Part shown: positions 43,331 to 53,100 of the stretch, piece after piece
Position numbering within the stretch: the first letter of the stretch is position 1
How the letters are laid out: each line of letters starts with the position of its first letter
Source of the DNA: Halodesulfovibrio sp. MK-HDV
GTDB lineage: Bacteria > Desulfobacterota > Desulfovibrionia > Desulfovibrionales > Desulfovibrionaceae
Direction: 5' to 3'
DNA: 64,000 bases
Assembly: GCF_009914765.1 (NCBI RefSeq)
Contig: NZ_WYDS01000012.1
Coordinates: 1 to 64,000, forward strand
Program-made: the position numbers and the translations under genes
Notes under the pieces: generated by a model
The model's input: the letters and a program-made list of their open reading frames with translations, nothing else
What the model was told of the DNA's origin: nothing
The model's database searches: none

Positions 43331-44671
43331 ATGCTACGAGCTAAAAATTCTTTAGGGGTAATCTTTTTCCCCGCATATGACTGGGCAATAAGCGCAACTC
43401 ATCCTGAGAGGGAAGAGCGCCTTTTGTACACGCAGGATCAGCTGCGTGAAGAAGGGCTTTTTGATGTCGAAGGAATTTCGGAATACAAGCCGTTGGTTGC
43501 TTCGCTCGAAGATGTGGAACGTACACATTTCTGTTTTCCGAATGTGGAAAGTGTGTGTACCAAATCACATCTGATTTCAGCCGGTGGAGCGATTCGCGCT
43601 GCACAGCTGGTGATGGAAGGGGAAAAGGACAAGGCGTTTGCGCTGGTTCGTCCTCCCGGTCATCACGCGATGAAGTCCGTTCATGGTTCGCGCGGGTTCT
43701 GCAACATTAATATGGAAGCAGTGATGATTGAGTACATCCGCGAAACATATGGTGCACTCAAAATTGCTGTTGTTGATACAGACTGTCATCATGGTGATGG
43801 TACGCAGGATGTGTACTGGAATGATAAGAATGTACTTTTTATTTCCATGCATCAGGATGGCAGGACATTGTATCCGGGAAGTGGATTTCCTGCTGAGCGC
43901 GGTGGCGTGAATGCATATGGAAAGACATTAAATATCCCGTTGCCGCCTAATACATCTGATGAGGGTTTTTTGTACACAATAGAAAATGTTGTGCTGCCCG
44001 TGTTGGATGACTTTAAGCCGGACATCATTATTAACTCTGCCGGTCAGGATAACCACTACTCTGATCCGATCACGAATATGAATTTTTCAGCACGCGGGTA
44101 CGCAAGGCTGAATGAATTGCTGAATCCTCACATTGCGGTGCTGGAAGGTGGCTATTCTATTCAGGGTGCGTTGCCGTATGTGAACCTTGGAATCTGCCTT
44201 GCAATGGCAGGTATTGATTATGAGCATGTTGCTGAGCCTGATTATAATCCTCAGCGTTATGCACAGACAGAACAGGTAACGGAGTATATTAAAAAACTCT
44301 CTAAAGAGTTGCTTGCAGGCTATTTTGCCTCATCTACTCCGGATATCGATGCGTTAGTGAAAAAAGAGGGCTACGAGCGCGACGGCGATTTTATCGTTCG
44401 TGCTAAAGATATTTATTATGACACTGATGGTATCAGTGAAAGTCAGATAGAATCTGTAGTGCTGTGCCCTGATTGTTCAGGAACTTTGCGCCTTGAAACA
44501 TGTTCATCCTTGAACCCGTTAAGTCTGGGTGTTGAGGTGCCAGTTGGCGCGTGCGATCGCTGTCTTGCTATCGGACGACAAGTTTTGGAACAGGCGAGGG
44601 CAAATGAAAAGTATCGATATGTGCAGAGTATTAACCGCAGGGACAAGGAGTACGTGCGGTATGGATTTTAA
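43331..44671 (+). CDS. Histone-deacetylase-family hydrolase with C-terminal zinc-ribbon-like tail
   Basis: A 446-residue member of the arginase/deacetylase superfamily (class II HDAC, acetoin utilisation AcuC or acetylpolyamine amidohydrolase-like). Catalytic and zinc residues fit: R-P-P-G-H-H-A, D-T-D-C-H-H-G-D-G-T and S-A-G-Q-D-N-H. After about residue 330 there is an extra region, and near the end C-P-D-C ... C-D-R-C (about 30 residues apart), which could bind zinc. It probably deacetylates a small molecule such as a polyamine, or a protein. The stop lies 11 bases inside the next gene. Confidence 0.87.
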   Translation: MLRAKNSLGVIFFPAYDWAISATHPEREERLLYTQDQLREEGLFDVEGISEYKPLVASLEDVERTHFCFPNVESVCTKSHLISAGGAIRAAQLVMEGEKDKAFALVRPPGHHAMKSVHGSRGFCNINMEAVMIEYIRETYGALKIAVVDTDCHHGDGTQDVYWNDKNVLFISMHQDGRTLYPGSGFPAERGGVNAYGKTLNIPLPPNTSDEGFLYTIENVVLPVLDDFKPDIIINSAGQDNHYSDPITNMNFSARGYARLNELLNPHIAVLEGGYSIQGALPYVNLGICLAMAGIDYEHVAEPDYNPQRYAQTEQVTEYIKKLSKELLAGYFASSTPDIDALVKKEGYERDGDFIVRAKDIYYDTDGISESQIESVVLCPDCSGTLRLETCSSLNPLSLGVEVPVGACDRCLAIGRQVLEQARANEKYRYVQSINRRDKEYVRYGF

Positions 44672-46022
44672 AAAATACTATAACGGCGTAGGAGTATTCC
44701 TCCTCGCCGTTTGCTTTTGTATAAGCATTACATCTCCTGCGTCAGCTAAAGATTTAGTGACGTGGGTAGTGCAGCAACAGCTGGATAAAAACGATGCCCT
44801 TTATCAGTCTTTGCAGAATGCATATGTGCAGAGACAGTGGGGGACGGTTGCAAAGCGATTTGACGCATATAAAAAAGGCTTCGTTAAGCCGGAGCTGAAA
44901 AAAATAAATCGTGTTTCTTTTGCAGCAGATAGGGATGAAAAGCGTCAAAAAAAGCGTGAACAGAATCGCTACAGAGCCCTTCGTGCCAAATTACATAAAG
45001 AATATGTGCAGGCACATGGGTATGCTGCAATTGCATACGCACACCGTAAAAAATTTGTTGCAGCACATGATGCGTTGAGACCGGTGCAAGAATATGGCGA
45101 TGAGCAAGCAATTATTCCTACAGCGCGCGGTATCGTAGCGTATGAAATGAAGGACTATAATGCTGCTGAACCATTGTTGAAAACAGCGAATGTACTTGAT
45201 TCAAATTTAATTGAACCTGTGTACTATTTGTATAAGGTAGCACTCAAGAAAGGTGAACACGGCACTGCCTATTTCTGGTTGGAAAAAGCGGCTGCTCTGG
45301 AACCTACTCGACCTGACCTAATGATGGCGCAGGCAAGATTACTGCAAAAGCTTGGTCAGTCGTCTGCCGCAGAAGTTATGTACTCGCAGCTTATCGGAGT
45401 GGATTCAAGCAACGCAATTGCCTATAATAATCGAGGGTATTGCAGAATTGCTTTAGGTAAACTTGAGGCTGCATTTAGTGATTTTAGCAGTGCGTTGGTA
45501 ATTAATGATCAATACACAGAAGCACTGCTAAACCGCGCTGCTTTGTGGCGCACCACTAACAATCTACCGGCAGCGTTGAAAGATTTAACTGCTGGGTTAC
45601 TCATAACGCCTAGTGACACTCGACTACTCGTTTCCCGAATGCAGGTTCTGAATGATGCTGGAAAATATGCATTGGCAAAAGTGGACATGGAACAGATTCT
45701 AGTTCTTTCAGATTCTATTTCAGCGGTAAATGAAGCAGGGTGGTTTTTAGCAACATGCCCTTCAGACCTAGTTCGTGATGGACAACGTGCTGTTGGCCTT
45801 TTGTTGCCAATTCTTGAGCGAAGCAAAAGACATCCGCGTGTATTAGATTCATTGGCAGCTGCGTATGCATCGTCTAATGAATTTGATAAGGCTGTAGCTA
45901 CGCAACAAGAAGCACTGACTCGCGGTATTGAATATCGTTTGGCGCCTTATCAGCTGGCGAGGTATGAAAAGCGACTCGCTTTGTATACTGATGATAGACC
46001 CTTTAAAACCAGTATGGATTAA
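44661..46022 (+). CDS. Secreted tetratricopeptide-repeat protein
   Basis: A 453-residue protein with an N-terminal signal peptide (hydrophobic core, probable cleavage after A-S-A). A basic, helical stretch (~80-115, rich in K-R-Q-K-K) is followed by about eight tandem TPR units, e.g. A-Y-N-N-R-G-Y-C-R-I-A-L-G-K-L near residue 255. TPR proteins in the periplasm usually act as scaffolds. The start at 44661 follows AAGGAG by ten bases and overlaps the hydrolase gene, indicating translational coupling. No function can be assigned beyond that. Confidence 0.85.
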   Translation: MDFKKYYNGVGVFLLAVCFCISITSPASAKDLVTWVVQQQLDKNDALYQSLQNAYVQRQWGTVAKRFDAYKKGFVKPELKKINRVSFAADRDEKRQKKREQNRYRALRAKLHKEYVQAHGYAAIAYAHRKKFVAAHDALRPVQEYGDEQAIIPTARGIVAYEMKDYNAAEPLLKTANVLDSNLIEPVYYLYKVALKKGEHGTAYFWLEKAAALEPTRPDLMMAQARLLQKLGQSSAAEVMYSQLIGVDSSNAIAYNNRGYCRIALGKLEAAFSDFSSALVINDQYTEALLNRAALWRTTNNLPAALKDLTAGLLITPSDTRLLVSRMQVLNDAGKYALAKVDMEQILVLSDSISAVNEAGWFLATCPSDLVRDGQRAVGLLLPILERSKRHPRVLDSLAAAYASSNEFDKAVATQQEALTRGIEYRLAPYQLARYEKRLALYTDDRPFKTSMD

Positions 46023-46026
46023 TACT

Positions 46027-46683
46027 ATGACCAACCCGATTGATACCTTTTGGACTTTACGCTTGGCAGAACTGAAAGAGGTTCTTGAAAAGAATAACTT
46101 TGAAGTATTTATGGCAAACTCTGTCAAAGATGCAAAAAAAGTATTTAATGAAGAGATCATGTCTTCACTCAAAGGTGTAAAAACCGTGGCTATTGGTGGT
46201 TCAGTTACTCTTGCAGATACTGGAATTCTCGACGATGTGCGTTCAAATGAAGCATTAGAATTTTTTGATCCATACGATAAATCACTTTCCGCTGAAGAAA
46301 AATATGAACTGCGTCGTCAGTCTCTGTTGGCTGATCTTTTCCTTACCGGCACAAACGGTGTGACCGAATGCGGTAAGCTCATAAACCTTGATATGACCGG
46401 TAACCGTGTTGCGGCATTAAACTTCGGCCCAAAGCATGTTGTTCTATTTATTAGTAGAAACAAGCTTGTGGAAACTGTTGATGATGCAATGTTCCGCATT
46501 AAAGATTACGTAGCACCGGTTAATACCATGCGCTTGGATATGAAAACTCCTTGTAAAAAAACAGGCCAGTGTCTGGACTGTTCCAGTTCTGAGCGCATCT
46601 GTAATATCTGGACAATTACTGAAAAATGTTTCCCGCCAAAACGCATCAAAATTGTTTTGATTAATGAAGATGCCGGTTACTAG
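46027..46683 (+). CDS. LUD-domain protein (LutC/YkgG-like)
   Basis: A 218-residue protein of the LUD (former DUF162) family, found in LutB and LutC of lactate oxidation complexes. The fold is recognisable from V-A-I-G-G-S-V-T-L (~56), F-L-T-G-T-N-G-V-T (~104) and the G-N-R-V-A-A-L-N-F-G-P stretch (~128). A cysteine cluster follows at the C terminus (C-K-K-T-G-Q-C-L-D-C ... C-N-I-W). The start at 46027 lies four bases after the TPR stop. LutA and LutB partners are not adjacent, so a lactate role is uncertain. Confidence 0.85.
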   Translation: MTNPIDTFWTLRLAELKEVLEKNNFEVFMANSVKDAKKVFNEEIMSSLKGVKTVAIGGSVTLADTGILDDVRSNEALEFFDPYDKSLSAEEKYELRRQSLLADLFLTGTNGVTECGKLINLDMTGNRVAALNFGPKHVVLFISRNKLVETVDDAMFRIKDYVAPVNTMRLDMKTPCKKTGQCLDCSSSERICNIWTITEKCFPPKRIKIVLINEDAGY

Positions 46684-46730
46684 CAGTAGCCAATGTGTTT
46701 GGTAGCTAGCTATCAAATTTCAGACGATTC

Positions 46731-46775
46731 CAGCAATGCGTCTTCCCCATAGCGGCGGCGCATTGCTGATTTTCC
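46731..46775 (+). terminator. Terminator after the LUD gene
   Basis: CAGCAATGCG is mirrored exactly at 46759-46768 with an 18-base loop that is itself GC-rich, followed by ATTTTCC. Confidence 0.6.
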
Positions 46776-46871
46776 TATATCCTTTCATGTCGGCATGACC
46801 GGCATGACTTCGGATGTACAGTTACCAGCTGTACATAGCAATGAGTGCCGCATGGTACTAGCCCTGCGGAC

Positions 46872-47121
46872 ATATGCCCACATACCGCGTGCTTATTAAT
46901 AAGAGACGCAGTATGTGCTGGCTGAGGATGCTGGATGTTAACGCTGTTATGCAATTATGAGACTTTGGTCGGAACACGTCTTCGCAATGTTGTTATGAAC
47001 ATTATTGAGTAACGTGTGGGCATATGCTGCATGCTGTAGACTTAGACACTATATTGTGACTGATACAGTGTGCGGTATAAGATGTAAGCTTCTCATCGCC
47101 GACCAGTACGGAAGGCCGTAC
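46872..47121. other. Intergenic region dense in inverted repeats
   Basis: In the 510-bp gap before the CoA ligase: a hairpin at 46880-46918 (CACATAC-GCGT-CTTAT stem with small bulges), a distant 12-bp perfect pairing CATATGCCCACA (46872-46883) with 47015-47026, and GTACGG-AAGG-CCGTAC at 47106-47121. GTACAG/CTGTAC near 46816 lies further upstream. No reading frame of note. It could be a structured leader RNA or clustered operators. Confidence 0.4.
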
Positions 47122-47193
47122 ACGAACATTCTTGTCCAGCGAATGGTTCCAACACTTGATGACTGATAATTCTCATCTTACGGACGGAGCATC

Positions 47194-49302
47194 ATGTTTC
47201 TGAACGAGCACTTGAGCAAGAAGTTGTTTGGCGAGGCTGGAATTACTACCCCAGAGGGAACTCTTTTAACACCTGATACGATAGCTGTTCCTGAGCATAT
47301 GGAGCCACCGTGGTACCTTAAAGCACAGGTTCTTACAGGTGGCCGCGGAAAAGCCGGTGGGATTTTGCGGGCGGATAATTCGTCAGAATTCTACCAGAAA
47401 GCTGAAAAAATTTTCAACATGGAAATCAAAGGCAATACGGTTCCTTTCATTCGAGTGGAACAGGCAACCGATATTGCAAAAGAATGCTACCTTTCTTTTG
47501 TGCTCTCCCGTGAGCGCAAAGACCTTCTCTTCACAGTAAGCGCAGCCGGCGGGATTGAAGTAGAAAATTCTACACAGGCAGCCAAACCGCTTATTCAACG
47601 AGTTCATCTCCTTTCCGGTTTGAAAGACCATCATTTACGGGCTGCATTTTTTGAACTTGGCGTAGGCAAAGAACACTATGCCGGTTTTTGTGATCTCGTG
47701 AAAAAACTCTATGGCTCCGTAACAGAATTTGGCCTGCTCATGGCAGAGATTAATCCGCTTGTTATTACAAAGCAGGGCGAGTGGATGGCTCTTGATGGAA
47801 AGGTTGAACTTGATGACAACGTGGTGGATTTAAATCCAGACAGGTTGGGCGGGTACTATACTCCTGAGCATCATTCCCACGAAGAAACCATCGCCCGTGA
47901 AGCTGGGCTTAGCTACGTACAGCTTAAAGGCTGGGTGGGTATTCTTGTTAACGGTGCTGGGCTTGCCATGGCGACAATGGATCTGTTGAACTTTAACGGG
48001 TTGACTGCCGCAAACTTTATGGACTTAGGCGGTGCTGCAGACAGAGAGCGTATTAAACGTGCTCTTGATCTTCTATTTGGTAATGATGATGTGAAGGCGG
48101 TTTTTATTAACCTCTTCGGCGGAATTGTTTCCTGTAAAGAAGTAGGTAACGCATTGCTTGCAGTTCTTGAAGGGCAGCCTGCACCAAAGCCAATTGTTAT
48201 TCGCATGGCAGGTTTTGAGTCTGAAGAAGGCCGCGCATTGATGCAGGAAGCTTCTGTTGAAAATGTATTCATTGCCAGTGAAATGAATGACGCATTGGAT
48301 ACTTTGAATACATTAAAACCTGTTGATGCTCCGACCGTTGAATTTATTTTGGATACAGAATCTCTACCGCCTTCTGTGCCTCCGTTTACACGCACAGGTG
48401 TGGCCAATGTTTTGGGATTAAACAAAGACTCACAAGTACTCGTTCAAGGCATTACCGGTAAGGTTGCTCAACGTCATGTTGCGTTAATGCAGGAATACGG
48501 AACAAAGATTGTTGCAGGTGTAACGCCATTTAAAGGTGGTCAGGAAGTGATGGGTGTTCCTGTGTACAACTCTGTGCACGAGGCAAAGAAACAGCACCGC
48601 ATTGATGCATCGATCATTTTTGTTCCTGCCGGATTCGCGGCTGATGCGGTCGCTGAATCAGCAACGGAAGATATACCTTGGGTCATTTGTATTACTGAAG
48701 GCATTGCGCAGGCCAGTATGTTGTCTGCACTGCAAGACCTGTCAGGTTCCAGTACACATATTATTGGACCGAACACTCCCGGTGTCATCGTTCCCGGACA
48801 ATGCAAAATTGGCATTATGCCGGCAAATGTTTTCACTGCCGGCAATGTCGCTATTTTCTCCCGCTCTGGTACTCTGACTTATGAAGCTGCGGACAGACTT
48901 TCGCAAGCCGGAATCGGGCAGTCGATTTGTGTTGGTATCGGTGGTGACTCATTTATCGGAACAAGCTTCACAGATCTGTTTGAACTTGTCCGTAATGACG
49001 ACAATACTCACGCAGTGCTTATTCTGGGTGAAGTGGGTGGTTCAGCAGAAGAAGAGCTTGCCCGCTATGTTAGAATGACTGGCTTTGAAAAGCCGGTAGT
49101 TTCTTTCATTGCCGCACGTACAGCACCTCCGGGAAAACGGCTTGGACATGCCGGTGCGATTCTTGATGAGAATTCAGGCGGTATCGAACTGAAGTTACAA
49201 GCTATGCGTGACGCAGGATTTGTTATCAGCCCAGACCTTGCTCAGCTTCCAGAGCTTGTGAAAGGTGTCTTAGAAGGTTCTGCCCATAGATCTGCCGTTT
49301 AG
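47194..49302 (+). CDS. Fused succinyl-CoA synthetase-type ligase (beta-alpha)
   Basis: A 702-residue single chain covering both subunits of succinate-CoA ligase. Residues 1-~385 are SucC-like: ATP-grasp with K-A-Q-V-L-T-G-G-R-G-K-A-G-G (~43-56), A-E-I-N-P-L (~184) and N-L-F-G-G-I-V (~309). Residues ~400-702 are SucD-like: V-Q-G-I-T-G-K (~411), I-G-P-N-T-P-G (~522) and the phosphohistidine region R-L-G-H-A-G-A-I (His652). It would interconvert an acyl-CoA and acid with ATP formation. Succinate is the default substrate by likeness, though others are possible. ACGGAGC precedes the ATG. Confidence 0.9.
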   Translation: MFLNEHLSKKLFGEAGITTPEGTLLTPDTIAVPEHMEPPWYLKAQVLTGGRGKAGGILRADNSSEFYQKAEKIFNMEIKGNTVPFIRVEQATDIAKECYLSFVLSRERKDLLFTVSAAGGIEVENSTQAAKPLIQRVHLLSGLKDHHLRAAFFELGVGKEHYAGFCDLVKKLYGSVTEFGLLMAEINPLVITKQGEWMALDGKVELDDNVVDLNPDRLGGYYTPEHHSHEETIAREAGLSYVQLKGWVGILVNGAGLAMATMDLLNFNGLTAANFMDLGGAADRERIKRALDLLFGNDDVKAVFINLFGGIVSCKEVGNALLAVLEGQPAPKPIVIRMAGFESEEGRALMQEASVENVFIASEMNDALDTLNTLKPVDAPTVEFILDTESLPPSVPPFTRTGVANVLGLNKDSQVLVQGITGKVAQRHVALMQEYGTKIVAGVTPFKGGQEVMGVPVYNSVHEAKKQHRIDASIIFVPAGFAADAVAESATEDIPWVICITEGIAQASMLSALQDLSGSSTHIIGPNTPGVIVPGQCKIGIMPANVFTAGNVAIFSRSGTLTYEAADRLSQAGIGQSICVGIGGDSFIGTSFTDLFELVRNDDNTHAVLILGEVGGSAEEELARYVRMTGFEKPVVSFIAARTAPPGKRLGHAGAILDENSGGIELKLQAMRDAGFVISPDLAQLPELVKGVLEGSAHRSAV

Positions 49303-49341
49303 CAGCTGTGCTGTAGGAATCTCTATTCTTTATATAAATAT

Positions 49342-49370
49342 GGGCAGTCACATGTACGTGGCTGCCCTTT
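49342..49370 (+). terminator. Hairpin between the CoA ligase and mepA-like genes
   Basis: GGGCAGTCAC pairs with GTGGCTGCCC (one G-T pair), followed by TTT only. It may terminate partially, since the next gene starts 11 bases later. Confidence 0.55.
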
Positions 49371-49380
49371 AGAGGTTTTG

Positions 49381-50088
49381 ATGGTTCTTTCACGGTTATT
49401 TAGGGGGCTGACTTTGGTGGTGATGCTGCTGATGTCGAGCCTTCCAGCATTTTCTGCTGAAGAAAGCATTTGCTTTGGTGAAACACGATCTGGTCACTTG
49501 TCAGGCGGTGTCAGGCTTCCGCGTACTGGTTTGAATTTTTCTGCATATTCTGATCTTGGGTGGATTGCAGGAAGAACGTATGTTCACTCAAAAATCGCAG
49601 AAGTTGTGTTGGCTAGCTATAAAGCACTGCAAAAGACAATACCTGATGCAACTTTTGTGTACGGCGAAACAGGTTGGAAGTCCGGTGGGTCTTTTAAGCC
49701 GCATAAGACACACCAAAATGGTCTTTCTGTAGATTTTATGGTTCCTGTTCGGAATTCAAAGGGTAAATCTGTCCCGCTGCCTTGTTCTGTATTCAATAAA
49801 CTTGGGTATTCATTAGAATTTGACCGCAGAGGCCGGATGGATGATTTGCAGATTGATTTTGAGGCAATGACTGAACATATCTACTGGTTGCATAAGAAAG
49901 CAGCAGAGCGCGGTGTGAAGATATGGAGAGTTATTTTTGATCCTGCATTGCAGAAGCAGTTAACAGGAACAAGCCGCTGGCCGTATTTAGAAAAGTATGT
50001 TCAGTTTTCTACAAGACGTTCATGGGTTCGCCATGACGAGCATTATCACGTGGACTTTATCGTGAAATGTAGAGCGAACCAAAGTTAG
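49381..50088 (+). CDS. Penicillin-insensitive murein endopeptidase, MepA-like
   Basis: A 235-residue exported protein. An N-terminal signal peptide ends near A-F-S-A. Mature landmarks fit peptidase family M74: G-E-T-G-W-K-S-G-G, then H-x-x-G-L-S-V-D-F (His and Asp ligands, ~118-127), and H-D-E-H-Y-H-V-D-F near the end with the second metal histidines. MepA cuts the D-Ala-meso-DAP cross-link in peptidoglycan. I prefer the ATG at 49381 (GAGG five bases upstream) to the TTG just before it. It should act in the periplasm on cell-wall remodelling. Confidence 0.88.
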   Translation: MVLSRLFRGLTLVVMLLMSSLPAFSAEESICFGETRSGHLSGGVRLPRTGLNFSAYSDLGWIAGRTYVHSKIAEVVLASYKALQKTIPDATFVYGETGWKSGGSFKPHKTHQNGLSVDFMVPVRNSKGKSVPLPCSVFNKLGYSLEFDRRGRMDDLQIDFEAMTEHIYWLHKKAAERGVKIWRVIFDPALQKQLTGTSRWPYLEKYVQFSTRRSWVRHDEHYHVDFIVKCRANQS

Positions 50089-50110
50089 GCGGTTGGCAGT
50101 TTTTAAGGAT

Positions 50111-50148
50111 AAAAAAAGAGGGAACCAGTTGGTTCCCTCTTTTTTTAT
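50111..50148. terminator. Bidirectional terminator
   Basis: A7, stem GAGGGAACC with its complement, four-base loop and T7, lying between convergent genes. Confidence 0.93.
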
Positions 50149-50163
50149 TGCTTGTCTGCTGAA

Positions 50164-53100
50164 CTAAATATCGAACAGCATTTCAAGATCGTCCCGGGTG
50201 AGTGATTTCCATGCTTCCTTACCAGGAATAATAGAGTCTGCTACACCTTTTTTCATTTCCTGAAGTTTGAGAATCTTTTCTTCAACAGTATCCGAACAAA
50301 TCATTTTGTATGAGAATACCTGAGACTTCTGCCCGATACGGTGAGCACGGTCAGTCGCCTGATTTTCAACAGCAGGGTTCCACCAAGGATCATAGTGGAT
50401 AACGTAGTCAGCACTTGTCAGGTTAAGACCAGTACCGCCTGCTTTCAGAGAGATGAGGAAGATAGGAATATCCGGTGAATCGTTAAACCTGTCTACCTGA
50501 TCGAAACGGTCTTTGGATGTACCGTCAAGGTACGCGTACGGAATATCTGCAATCTGTAACCATGAGCGAATAATGTGCAGCATGGATACGAACTGTGAGA
50601 ATACCAGTACTTTGTGCCCTTCAGAAACAATGTCAGTAATCATGTCCTTGAATGCTTCAAACTTACCGGAAGGCAGGTTTGTCGTAAATCCAGGCATGTT
50701 GAGATTGAGAAGGCGCGGGTGACAACAAATCTGACGGAGCTTGAGAAGTGCATCCAGAATAGACATCTGGCTGCGTGCCATGCCTCGTTCGTCCACGTCA
50801 GACATAACCTGTTCTCTAAGCTTGGAAGCCAAGGCATGGTAAAGCTCTGCCTGCTCTTCAGCAAGTGCACAGTACTGAACGTTTTCGATTTTAGGCGGCA
50901 AGTCTTTTGCCACTTCTGCTTTTGTACGACGTAAAATAAATGGTTTCACGCGAGTACGTAGTTGCTCGATTGTTTCTTCGTCACCATCTTTAATAGGTTT
51001 CACAATACCACGCTGGAAGGCGTGCTGTGAGCCAAGGAAGCCCGGCATTAAGAATTCAAAGAGAGACCACAGTTCAAACAAGTTGTTCTCAATCGGGGTA
51101 CCGGAGAGACAAAGTCTCTGTTGGGCGCTGATTTTCCGAACAGAGCGAGCTGTGATGGTATTCGGGTTCTTAATGTTCTGTGCTTCGTCAAGGATGATAG
51201 AGTTAAACTCATACTTTTGTAACTCTTCAAGGTCACGGCGAAGCAGGGCGTATGTTGTTACAACTAAGTTAGAATTGTTGATCTGTTTAAACATGTTTTC
51301 ACGACGGGTTCCGTAAATAATAAGACGCTTGAGTTCTGGTACGAACTTAGCGGCCTCACGGTCCCAGTTGGGGAGAACAGAGGTTGGAACAACAATAAGG
51401 TTAGGGCCGTTGTCTCCACGTTCTACCATGTGCTGAATAAAGGACAGAGTCTGGATAGTTTTACCGAGACCCATTTCGTCGGCAAGGATGCCGCCGAAAC
51501 CATATTCACGCAGGAAGTTAAGATAGCTGAGACCCTGCTGCTGGTATCCGCGAAGTGTGGCTTGTAGCCCTGCTGGCGGATCAATAGAGGTAACTTCTTT
51601 GAAAGTATGTATCTTTTCGCGAAGCGTATCCCAGAATCCATCAGTTTCCACTTCAGGAAGATCATCAAGCAAGTTGTCCAATACCGGCGCTTCGTATTGT
51701 TCAAAACGTTGCTGTGGTGGCTGTTCAGGGTCAAGACCCATAGCGCGCAGTTTGTGCGCAACTTTTTCAAGCCAAGACTCTGGCAAGCTGGTGTATGAAC
51801 CGTCTTTCAACTGAACATAGCGTTTGCCCTGAGACCATGCTTTCCAAATAAGATCGATCGGAACCTTCTGGCCATCGTAATCAACTTCAATATCAAGAGA
51901 GAACCATTTTTCGTCCTCATTGGATTCCACGGTGGCATTGATAACCGGAGTGGCAAGGCGAACCTTGTACTTGGAGAGCGCTTTTTCGCCGAATACTCGG
52001 TACTGCTCAACAAGTTTAGGGTACGCATCCAACAGGAAGGTAATAGCTTCTTCAGGTTCCAGGAACCAGATACGGTTGTTACGCGGCTGGAAGTTCATTT
52101 CCAGCAATTTTTCAGCAAGAAATGCCTCTTCACCCTGCATGCGGCGAATGAGGTATGTGGTGCCTTCGTAGGAATAACTACCTGTCATAAATTCAGGGTT
52201 AGGCCCCGGAAGCAAGAATTCTCCGTGAATTGTCTCGTAAAAGTTCTGAATTTCCAGAGTGAGCAGTGAACCTTCTTCATCAAGGAAAAGTTTCGGGTTG
52301 TACGTGCCAGGAACAAAAATAGGTTCCATGTGCTCCAGAAACTTCTCAGGCTCATGTAAGTCGGACGTCGGGAACTGTGTCCAGACTCGGTCAAGAAATT
52401 CAGGGATATCATCACGGCTGACGTGCGGAGGATGCTGCACAAGATCCTGAACGAGTATGGCGTCCAAGGTAGTGTGAACAGGGTGGAACCCTTTTTTCCA
52501 GCAAACCCATAACGGCATCTGGCCGTGGAATGATACGTCCTCTTCAGTAATTGATAAAGGTTGCTTACCGCTTCCTTCAATCATTACCGCAAAGGTGAGA
52601 CCAGCTTCCTCAAGATCAGGCTTGAGCTTAAGCTGCATGGTTGTAGTTTCAATACGGCACGGCTTATCTGTGTCCTGCCAGAACAAGTAATACTCATTCT
52701 TAACAGTCCAGAGGAACCACGTGAGAAGACCATCGGGGATTTCTACACGATGTCCGAAATAGTCGTTGTACTTGCCGACTTGTTCCAACAGCTCTGCAAG
52801 CCCCGGAGTCTGTTCATGCCAGTCCGGATGATCGAGGAGTTGCTGGATTGTAATTTCGTTATGCACTGTGGACAAACCAGATTTGTTCTGTCTCGCACGG
52901 AAGAACGAAACCTGTAATCTGCCCGGTTCTGGGTGAAAACGGTAAAGAAGGTAGTGTCTGCCGGCTTCTGGTTCGAGTTCGGTAGAGAAGTAGGATCTGA
53001 AGTTTTGTCTCCAGTCTGAGCGTGGCTTCGCAGGAGCAGCCTCGGTAGTAGCTCCCTCTTCAAGAGAAGGGATGAACTTGAGAGCAGCGGCACCTACGTG

